Positions 57,643 through 64,000 of a stretch of 64,000 bases of DNA are shown piece after piece. The translations under genes were made by a program, and so were the position numbers. Each line of letters starts with the position of its first letter. Positions within the stretch are counted from its first letter, which is position 1. The stretch comes from Phytobacter massiliensis JC163 (GTDB lineage: Bacteria > Pseudomonadota > Gammaproteobacteria > Enterobacterales > Enterobacteriaceae), in NCBI RefSeq assembly GCF_000321045.1, contig NZ_HE578948.1, forward strand, positions 165,829 through 229,828, given 5' to 3'. The notes under the pieces are model-generated. The model saw only the letters and a list, made by a program, of their open reading frames with translations. It did not search any database and was not told the origin of the DNA.

Positions 57643-58965
57643 ATGCAAGCTTATTTCGACCAGCTCGAACGCGTTCGTTATGAAGGTCCGAAAACGACCA
57701 ATCCTTTAGCGTTCCGTCATTACAACCCGGACGAGTTGGTGCTGGGCAAACGCATGGCGGATCACCTGCGCTTCGCCGCCTGCTACTGGCATACCTTCTG
57801 CTGGAACGGCGCGGATATGTTTGGCGTTGGCTCATTTGACAGGCCCTGGCAGCAGCCGGGCGAGGCGCTGACCCTGGCGGAGCGTAAAGCTGACGTAGCG
57901 TTTGAGTTCTTTCACAAGCTGAATGTGCCGTATTACTGCTTCCACGATGTGGACGTGTCGCCGGAAGGGGCGTCGCTGAAAGAGTATCTGAATAATTTCG
58001 CGCATATGGTGGATATCCTTGCCCGGAAACAGCAGGAGAGCGGCGTTAAGCTGCTGTGGGGTACGGCGAACTGCTTCACGAACCCGCGTTATGGCGCAGG
58101 GGCGGCCACCAACCCGGACCCGGAAGTGTTTAGCTGGGCCGCGACGCAGGTCGTCACCGCGATGAACGCTACCCACCAGTTAGGCGGGGAAAACTACGTA
58201 CTGTGGGGCGGTCGTGAAGGGTACGAGACGCTGCTGAACACCGATCTGCGTCAGGAGCGCGAACAGATTGGCCGCTTCATGCAGATGGTGGTGGAGCACA
58301 AACATAAAATTGGTTTCCGCGGTACGCTGCTGATTGAACCGAAACCGCAGGAGCCGACTAAACATCAGTACGACTACGATGTGGCGACCGTTTACGGCTT
58401 CCTTAAACAGTTTGGTCTGGAAAAAGAGATCAAAGTGAACATTGAGGCTAACCACGCCACCCTGGCGGGCCACTCTTTCCATCATGAAATCGCTTCGGCT
58501 ATCGCGCTGGGGATCTTCGGTTCGGTTGACGCCAACCGCGGCGACGCGCAGTCTGGCTGGGATACTGACCAGTTCCCGAACAGCGTGGAAGAGAACGCGC
58601 TGGTGATGTACGAAATCGTTAAGGCGGGCGGTTTTACCACCGGCGGCCTGAACTTTGACGCCAAAGTCCGTCGCCAGAGCACCGACAAATATGACCTCTT
58701 CTATGGCCATATCGGCGCAATGGACACCATGGCGCTGGCGCTGAAAGTCGCGGCGCGCATGATCGAAGACGGCGAACTGGATAAACGCGTAGCGAAACGC
58801 TATGCCGGCTGGAATGGTGAGCTTGGCCAGCAGATCCTGCAAGGGCAGCTTACGCTGGCGGAAGTGGCGAAGTACGCTGAACAGCACGAACTGGCGCCGC
58901 GTCATCAAAGCGGTCATCAGGAACAGCTTGAGAATCTGGTCAACTATTACCTGTTTGATAAGTAA
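57643..58965 (+). CDS. xylA: Xylose isomerase
   Basis: The 440-aa TIM-barrel enzyme converts D-xylose to D-xylulose with two divalent metals. Catalytic and metal motifs include [11 protein letters not shown] (His about residue 101), [25 protein letters not shown] and [17 protein letters not shown]. The start [15 protein letters not shown] equals E. coli XylA; the ATG 12 bases upstream is less likely. xylB follows after 59 bases that contain a hairpin. Confidence 0.97.
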   Translation: MQAYFDQLERVRYEGPKTTNPLAFRHYNPDELVLGKRMADHLRFAACYWHTFCWNGADMFGVGSFDRPWQQPGEALTLAERKADVAFEFFHKLNVPYYCFHDVDVSPEGASLKEYLNNFAHMVDILARKQQESGVKLLWGTANCFTNPRYGAGAATNPDPEVFSWAATQVVTAMNATHQLGGENYVLWGGREGYETLLNTDLRQEREQIGRFMQMVVEHKHKIGFRGTLLIEPKPQEPTKHQYDYDVATVYGFLKQFGLEKEIKVNIEANHATLAGHSFHHEIASAIALGIFGSVDANRGDAQSGWDTDQFPNSVEENALVMYEIVKAGGFTTGGLNFDAKVRRQSTDKYDLFYGHIGAMDTMALALKVAARMIEDGELDKRVAKRYAGWNGELGQQILQGQLTLAEVAKYAEQHELAPRHQSGHQEQLENLVNYYLFDK

Positions 58966-58973
58966 CCGTCGAG

Positions 58974-58999
58974 GCCCGGCAGGCCTGTCGCTGCCGGGC
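58974..58999. repeat. Hairpin between xylA and xylB
   Basis: GCCCGGCAG and CTGCCGGGC pair perfectly around 8 bases. It may stabilise the xylA messenger or lower xylB readthrough. Confidence 0.65.
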
Positions 59000-59024
59000 G
59001 TCTCTTTTAAAGGAGTTAACCGCT

Positions 59025-60479
59025 ATGTATATCGGGATAGATCTTGGCACATCGGGTGTGAAAGCCATTCTGTTGAGCGAGCAGGGTACGGTTCTGGCCT
59101 CGCAAACGGAAAAACTCACGGTTTCCCGTCCACACCCGCTCTGGTCAGAACAGGATCCCGACCACTGGTGGCAGGCGACGGATCGCGCCATTCGCGCCTT
59201 AGCGGAACAGCATTCATTACAGCAGGTGAAGGCGATCGGCCTTGCCGGGCAGATGCACGGCGCGACCCTGCTGGATAACGAAAACCGGGTGCTGCGCCCG
59301 GCTATATTATGGAACGACGGCCGTTGCGCCGAAGAGTGCGCGCTGCTGGAAGCGCAGGTAAAAGATTCACGCGCGATAACCGGCAATCTGATGATGCCCG
59401 GTTTTACCGCGCCGAAATTACTGTGGGTAAAACGCCATGAGCCTGACATCTTCGCCCGCGTGGCGAAGGTGCTGCTGCCCAAAGATTATCTGCGCCTGCT
59501 GATGACCGGCGACTATGCCTGCGATATGTCGGATGCGGCGGGAACGATGTGGCTTGACGTGGCGAAACGTGACTGGAGCGATGAGATGCTCGCCGCCTGC
59601 GGCCTGGGCCGCGGGCAGATGCCTGCGCTGTTTGAAGGCAGCGAGGTGACCGGTACGCTTCTGCCTGACGTCGCCCAACGCTGGGGAATGGCGGAAGTCC
59701 GGGTCGTTGCCGGCGGCGGCGACAACGCGGCGGGGGCCGTCGGCGTTGGCATGGCCGATGCCGGGCAGGCCATGCTTTCGTTGGGCACTTCCGGCGTTTA
59801 CTTCGCCGTAAGCGAAGGCTTTCTCAGCAAACCAGAGAGCGCAGTGCACAGCTTCTGCCATGCCTTGCCGGGGCGCTGGCATCTCATGTCAGTCATGCTC
59901 AGCGCCGCGTCCTGTCTGGACTGGGCCGCAAGGCTCACTGGCCTGGGAACGGTGCAGGCGCTGATAGCGGCTGCGGAACAGGCCGATGAACAGGCGGGGG
60001 ATCTCTGGTTTCTACCCTATCTTTCCGGCGAGCGGACGCCGCACAATAACCCGCAGGCGAAGGGCGTCTTTTTTGGTCTGACCCATCAGCACGGTCAGGG
60101 TGAGCTGGCCCGCGCGGTGCTGGAGGGCGTAGGTTATGCCCTGGCGGACGGTATGGATGTGGTGCACGCCTGCGGTATCGCGCCGAAAAGCGTGACGCTG
60201 ATTGGCGGCGGGGCGCGCAGCAGCTACTGGCGGCAGATGCTGGCGGATATCAGCGGCCAGCAGCTCGACTATCGCACGGGCGGAGATGTCGGCCCGGCGC
60301 TGGGGGCCGCGCGGCTTGCGCAAATCGCGGTTAATCCTGACGTTCCGCTGGCGACGCTGCTGCCGCAGCTTCCTGTGGAGCAGCAGCATCTGCCGGATGC
60401 TGAGCGCCATGCGTGGTATCAGCCGCGCCGCGAGATCTTCCGCAAAATCTACCAGCAGCTGCTGCCGTTAATGTCGTAA
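59025..60479 (+). CDS. xylB: D-xylulose kinase
   Basis: The 484-aa FGGY kinase equals E. coli XylB in length and phosphorylates D-xylulose to xylulose-5-phosphate. The motifs MYIGIDLGTSGVKAILL (N-terminus), the conserved GLAGQMHG (about residue 77), GGGDNAAGAVGVG with the catalytic aspartate (about residue 233) and LIGGGARSSYWRQMLAD are all visible. AAAGGAG precedes the ATG. Confidence 0.97.
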   Translation: MYIGIDLGTSGVKAILLSEQGTVLASQTEKLTVSRPHPLWSEQDPDHWWQATDRAIRALAEQHSLQQVKAIGLAGQMHGATLLDNENRVLRPAILWNDGRCAEECALLEAQVKDSRAITGNLMMPGFTAPKLLWVKRHEPDIFARVAKVLLPKDYLRLLMTGDYACDMSDAAGTMWLDVAKRDWSDEMLAACGLGRGQMPALFEGSEVTGTLLPDVAQRWGMAEVRVVAGGGDNAAGAVGVGMADAGQAMLSLGTSGVYFAVSEGFLSKPESAVHSFCHALPGRWHLMSVMLSAASCLDWAARLTGLGTVQALIAAAEQADEQAGDLWFLPYLSGERTPHNNPQAKGVFFGLTHQHGQGELARAVLEGVGYALADGMDVVHACGIAPKSVTLIGGGARSSYWRQMLADISGQQLDYRTGGDVGPALGAARLAQIAVNPDVPLATLLPQLPVEQQHLPDAERHAWYQPRREIFRKIYQQLLPLMS

Positions 60480-60486
60480 TCCCTTT

Positions 60487-60507
60487 CCCCCGCATCAGAC
60501 GCGGGGG
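60487..60507 (+). terminator. Hairpin after xylB
   Basis: CCCCCGC and GCGGGGG pair around seven bases, eight bases beyond the xylB stop. There is no T run. Confidence 0.6.
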
Positions 60508-60613
60508 ATGAAAAGCGGTCCCTGATAAGCATGAGGATGTCCTTTTTTGGTCTTAGCATCCTCACTGCACCTTGCCAGAATAGCAATACACCCACTGTGC
60601 AAGGAGTCCTGAA

Positions 60614-61153
60614 ATGTCTCGTACCGCGCTTCTTAATATCGACACACAGCTGTCATTCTTCCATCGTGAGTACTGGCAGGAAGATGATTTCCCGGCTTTT
60701 CGTCAGGCCATGACAACGCTCATCAACGGCTGCGCGGCGCGTCAGGTGCCGGTCGTGGACATCTTTCACGTAGTGGAGAGCGGCCCCTTCTCGCTGGCCA
60801 GTGGCTATGTCGCGCCGATGCCTTTCCTGGCGCATCAGCCCGCTGCCGTGTTCTATAAGCACGTACACAACGCCTTTACCGACACCGGGCTGGATCGCTG
60901 GCTGCGCGGGCAGGATATTAACCATCTGATCATCTGCGGTATTCGCACCGAACAGTGCTGCGAAACCACCGCGCGGGTGGCCTCTGACCTCGGCTACAGG
61001 GTGACGTTTGTCAGCGAGGCGACATTAACCTTCCCGATGACGCACAAAGGCGTTACGCTGGATTGCGACGCGTTGCGCCATCGTACGGAAACGGTGCTTG
61101 CAGGCCGCTTCGCTACCTTAAAAACCGTGAGTGAAACGCTGGAATCGTTATGA
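60614..61153 (+). CDS. Isochorismatase-like cysteine hydrolase
   Basis: The 179-aa protein has the cysteine-hydrolase triad places: aspartate in LNIDTQLSFF (residue 10), lysine in VFYKHVHNAF (about 83) and cysteine in CGIRTEQCCETTARVA (about 116). Substrate could be an amide such as nicotinamide or a related compound; it cannot be told from sequence. AAGGAGTCC precedes the ATG. The next gene overlaps by 4 bases. It is not part of the E. coli xylB neighbourhood. Confidence 0.8.
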   Translation: MSRTALLNIDTQLSFFHREYWQEDDFPAFRQAMTTLINGCAARQVPVVDIFHVVESGPFSLASGYVAPMPFLAHQPAAVFYKHVHNAFTDTGLDRWLRGQDINHLIICGIRTEQCCETTARVASDLGYRVTFVSEATLTFPMTHKGVTLDCDALRHRTETVLAGRFATLKTVSETLESL

Positions 61154-62067
61154 CAACAGATGTCTGGTTTGTGATGTTGCCGGGGGTGCTGGCGCTGGAT
61201 ATGACCGGCCCGGCAGAGACCTTCGCGCTGGCGGGAGACGCTTTTCGCCTGCATTACATCGGGCCAGACGCTGAGGTGCCGGTTTCAATCGGCCTGACGA
61301 TGGGCAACATTCTTCCGTTGCCCGAAACGCTGCCGGAGGGCAGCCTGCTGGTGCTGCCCGGCGTGTGTGATTCCGCCCATTATTATGCCACCCCGCAGGC
61401 GGAGAAGGCGCGCCGCTGGCTGATGCGCCTGCAGCCTGCTATTCACAGCCAAAAGATTGCGCTGATGTGTGTCTGCTCCGGCTCCATGCTGGCAGCGAAA
61501 GCCGGGCTGCTGGGAGGCATCCAGTGCACCACGCACCACGATGTCATTGCCCGTCTGCGAGCGGCAGCGCCCACGGCGCTGGTGAAGGAAAACCGCATTT
61601 TTATTGAAGACCGGGGCATCTGGACCAGCGCGGGCATCACCTCGGGCATCGACCTGGCGCTGCACCTTATTCATCGTCTCTGTGGACCGGCAACGGCGCT
61701 GGCGGTGGCGCGGGAGATGGTGGTCTGGTTTCGCCGCTCCGGCGACGATCCGCAGCTATCCCCCTGGCTGCGTTACCGCAACCATCTGCATCCGGCGGTG
61801 CATCGCGCCCAGGATCTGCTCACCGCGGAGCCGCAGAAGCCCTGGCAACTCGCAGAGATCGCCGGGCGCGTTCATGTCAGCTCGCGTCATCTGACACGCC
61901 TCTTTCAGCAGCATTTAGGTATTAGCGTGCGCGATTACCTTGAGCAGCTGCGGCTGGCAATTGCCGAGCAGTGCCTGTTGCAGGGGCGCGGCGTCGAGCA
62001 GGCAGCGCTGGCGGCCGGGTTTTCCTCACCGCGGCAGCTTCATCGGGCGCGGCATCGCGTGGCGTAA
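61150..62067 (+). CDS. GlxA-type regulator (DJ-1/PfpI domain plus AraC helix-turn-helix)
   Basis: The 305-aa protein has an N-terminal DJ-1/PfpI-like class I glutamine-amidotransferase fold (residues 5-180, with MCVCSGSMLAAKAGLL) and a C-terminal AraC domain (about 215-305, WQLAEIAGRVHVSSRHLTRLFQQHLG). Such proteins regulate catabolic genes near them. The 4-base overlap with the isochorismatase-like gene shows that the two are co-translated, so the regulator probably controls that enzyme. Ligand unknown. Confidence 0.82.
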   Translation: MTTDVWFVMLPGVLALDMTGPAETFALAGDAFRLHYIGPDAEVPVSIGLTMGNILPLPETLPEGSLLVLPGVCDSAHYYATPQAEKARRWLMRLQPAIHSQKIALMCVCSGSMLAAKAGLLGGIQCTTHHDVIARLRAAAPTALVKENRIFIEDRGIWTSAGITSGIDLALHLIHRLCGPATALAVAREMVVWFRRSGDDPQLSPWLRYRNHLHPAVHRAQDLLTAEPQKPWQLAEIAGRVHVSSRHLTRLFQQHLGISVRDYLEQLRLAIAEQCLLQGRGVEQAALAAGFSSPRQLHRARHRVA

Positions 62068-62176
62068 CCCTTTCTCTAATATATCCGCAGACAAATTCTG
62101 AAAAGTATTCCACCGTCTATTTCTTTACGTTCGAACGTTTAAGATGGTCGGACCAATTCAATGGAGGGTTGTTTTT

Positions 62177-62620
62177 ATGGATAAAAACGCAGCACACTTT
62201 TCTCCCGCTTTTAACATCGTTTCGTGGATAGCTCTCATGGGCGGCGTTATCGCCTATCTGGTCGGGCTGTGGAACGCGCAGATGGAACTCAATGAACGCG
62301 GGTACTATTTCGCCGTACTGGTGCTGGGGCTGTTTGCCGCCGCCTCTTATCAGAAGACAGTACGTGATAAATACGAAGGCATTCCCACAACGTCTATCTA
62401 TTACATGATGTGCCTGGTCGCATTTATCATCGCAGTCGGTTTATTGCTGGTCGGGTTGTGGAATGCCACCCTGCTGCTCAGTGAAAAGGGCTTCTATGGC
62501 CTTGCGTTCTTTCTCAGCCTGTTTGGCGTCGTCGCGGTGCAGAAAAACGTCCGCGACGGCTGGGTAATGACAGAGCCTGAGCCGGAGCCGGTACAGCACG
62601 TCAACGATATGCAGGAATAA
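62177..62620 (+). CDS. yiaA: YiaA, YiaAB-type inner-membrane protein
   Basis: The 147-aa membrane protein is close to E. coli YiaA. It contains two similar halves, each with paired helices and the repeat GLWNA...L(N/S)E(R/K)G(Y/F)Y (about residues 21-40 and 90-108). GGAGGGTTG precedes the ATG at 62177. Function is unknown. E. coli has its paralogue yiaB beside it; none is seen here. Confidence 0.87.
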   Translation: MDKNAAHFSPAFNIVSWIALMGGVIAYLVGLWNAQMELNERGYYFAVLVLGLFAAASYQKTVRDKYEGIPTTSIYYMMCLVAFIIAVGLLLVGLWNATLLLSEKGFYGLAFFLSLFGVVAVQKNVRDGWVMTEPEPEPVQHVNDMQE

Positions 62621-62621
62621 T

Positions 62622-62651
62622 AAACGGGCCCGATAGCTATCGGGCCCGTTT
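62622..62651. terminator. Bidirectional terminator between yiaA and wecH
   Basis: A perfect 30-base palindrome beginning AAACGGGCCCGATAG runs into TTTTTT on the plus strand, with A residues on the other side. It suits both convergent genes. Confidence 0.88.
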
Positions 62652-62652
62652 T

Positions 62653-63648
62653 TTAACTCACATAACGCCGGGTATCAATGCGTTGCAGCAGCATCGACAA
62701 TATCAGGCTCCCCGCCAGCGTAGCGGAAAATATCCATACGATATCCAGTATCGGCCAGCTTTTTATTTCAATGCCGCGCGTCCGTAGCGCGTGAATAATC
62801 AACGCGTGAAAACCATAAATCGCCAGCGAATGGCGTGAAATAAGCCCCAGTCCCGGCAGAGCACGCTGGTTAAGCGTGTTTTTTACTAGCGTCAGAAGCG
62901 ATACGGCGCAGAGAAAGACCAGCGGCCCGCAATATAAATACCAGGTGTCGGCGAAATTGCCTCGCCATCTCAGTTCATGCAGGGTGCCGCGGGATATAGC
63001 AAAAACCGCCAGCGCAAACAGCGCTCCGCTTATTAACGACAGATATTTTTTTTGCGTATCAAGCATGCCCAGCGCCCGGCCAAGCAGGCCATAAAGGACA
63101 TAGTAAAAGGTATCGCCATTAATATAGAGGTTTACCGGCAGCCACTCCACGCCGCCCGCTTTTTGCGAGACGGTATTCGGGTTGGCGATAATGCCAATCA
63201 CGATAATTAATGCCAGCAACATCTTGCCGCCGATCTGTTTTACCTGAATCAGTGGCGATACCAGATAAATGACAATAATGGCGAAGAAAAACCACAGGTG
63301 ATAGAACACGGGCTTCTGTAACAGGTTTTTTATCGATAATTCGCTGTTTATAGAGGTGAAGAAGGCGATGTACAGCAGCGCAACGACGCTGTAGAAAACC
63401 AGACACAGCCCGATACGCAAAAAATGGCGCGGCTGCGCGCTACGTTCGCCAAAGAAGAGATACCCCGAAATCATAAAAAACAGCGGTACGCTGACCCGTG
63501 AGGCCGAGTTAAGGATATTGGCGACATCCCAGTCGAAGGTCGTGACGCTGGCGGCGTTAGTGATATACCAGGTTGTGGTATGGATCATTACCACCATTAA
63601 ACAGGCGATCCCTCGCAGGTTATCTATCCAGTGAATTTTCGACGGCAT
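62653..63648 (-). CDS. wecH: O-acetyltransferase WecH
   Basis: The 331-aa inner-membrane acyltransferase-3 protein equals E. coli WecH (YiaH) in length, with about ten helices. The N-terminal [21 protein letters not shown] carries the arginine and histidine important in this family. In E. coli it O-acetylates GlcNAc residues of enterobacterial common antigen. It is convergent with yiaA and divergent from ysaB. Confidence 0.93.
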   Translation of the reverse strand: MPSKIHWIDNLRGIACLMVVMIHTTTWYITNAASVTTFDWDVANILNSASRVSVPLFFMISGYLFFGERSAQPRHFLRIGLCLVFYSVVALLYIAFFTSINSELSIKNLLQKPVFYHLWFFFAIIVIYLVSPLIQVKQIGGKMLLALIIVIGIIANPNTVSQKAGGVEWLPVNLYINGDTFYYVLYGLLGRALGMLDTQKKYLSLISGALFALAVFAISRGTLHELRWRGNFADTWYLYCGPLVFLCAVSLLTLVKNTLNQRALPGLGLISRHSLAIYGFHALIIHALRTRGIEIKSWPILDIVWIFSATLAGSLILSMLLQRIDTRRYVS

Positions 63649-63813
63649 CAGTTCCTCATTTTCCTGTTAAATATCCTCTGACTGGCTATTGTTCCATTTT
63701 TTCCCGGGAAAATTCCGAGTTTTCCCCTTCGTGCTTGTCTGGCCCGCGCGGGATTTGCAGAATTTACGCCCTCTCTTCTTAAAAATAACAGCGGTCTGGC
63801 CAGGTGGTAAAAA

Positions 63814-64000
63814 ATGATGAAAGCAAGTGCGTCGGCTCTGATGCTGTTGTTACTGTCCGGTTGTAGCACTCCGTCGGATAGCCCGGCGCAACAGGCGCAG
63901 AAAGGAAAGGTTGGCCCGGCGCATTCTCTTTCGATGGAGCAGCTCTGCCGACAAAATGCCGCCCGGCGCTACAATACCGACACCCGGCAAATCGCCGTCA
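63814..64000 (+). CDS. ysaB: YsaB-like lipoprotein, N-terminal part (cut by window edge)
   Basis: The first 62 codons are present. A lipoprotein signal peptide ends in LLLLSGC (cysteine at residue 17), so the mature protein is lipid-anchored, probably in the outer membrane. SLSMEQLCRQNAARRYNTDTRQIAV agrees with E. coli YsaB, and the place next to wecH is the same. CAGGTGG lies upstream of the ATG. Function unknown. Confidence 0.85.
   Translation, partial: MMKASASALMLLLLSGCSTPSDSPAQQAQKGKVGPAHSLSMEQLCRQNAARRYNTDTRQIAV

Overview
The window is chromosomal DNA from a member of the Enterobacteriaceae. Nearly every core gene is a close relative of an E. coli or Salmonella gene (ilvBN, tpiA, fpr, glpX, mtlADR, selAB, the yiaK-sgbE operon, avtA, malS, bax, the xyl locus, wecH), and REP-type palindromes lie between genes. 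Gene content and order differ from E. coli K-12, so I place it in the Enterobacter/Citrobacter/Klebsiella neighbourhood without naming a genus. I found no rRNA, tRNA, CRISPR array, insertion sequence or prophage.

Region 1 (1-6.2 kb): the end of a sugar-acid dehydrogenase operon (mannitol-dehydrogenase-family fragment, LgoD-like zinc dehydrogenase, Ldh2-family oxidoreductase), a DMT transporter, then a complete SOS-controlled TisB/IstR toxin-antitoxin locus. That locus holds a 29-aa toxin, a LexA box and a ~76-nt antisense RNA. The valine/leucine-attenuated ivbL-ilvB-ilvN operon follows.

Region 2 (6.2-15.6 kb): accessory sugar catabolism. One operon, divergent from an IclR regulator, encodes an MFS sugar-acid transporter, a UxaA/GarD-type dehydratase and a YjhH/YagE-type aldolase. 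Next to it is a deoQ-deoKPX locus for 2-deoxy-D-ribose. As I recall, Salmonella also carries deoQKPX beside ilvN, but with uhpABCT beyond it, and no uhp genes are present here.

Region 3 (15.6-24 kb): yicN-nepI, then tpiA-yiiQ-yiiR-fpr-glpX, then lldD-lldR. Relative to E. coli these come from three separate chromosomal regions. glpFK is missing next to glpX, and lldP is missing next to lldR. Two nested inversions around the replication origin would explain the order.

Region 4 (23.5-37.7 kb): yibL, yibT, mtlR-mtlD-mtlA with a string of CRP sites, yibF, selA-selB, a ROK kinase without the usual zinc motif, a HicAB toxin-antitoxin pair, a 69-aa charged protein, dbpA (elsewhere in E. coli) and an orphan two-domain fimbrial adhesin in AT-rich DNA.

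Region 5 (37.7-64 kb): the yiaKLMNO-lyxK-sgbHUE operon for 2,3-diketo-L-gulonate/L-xylulose with its regulator yiaJ, then ysaA, avtA, malS, bax, xylR, xylFGH, xylAB. An isochorismatase-like/GlxA-type regulator pair, yiaA, wecH and the start of ysaB finish the window. L-xylulose and D-xylose both end in xylulose-5-phosphate, and the two clusters sit about 6 kb apart.
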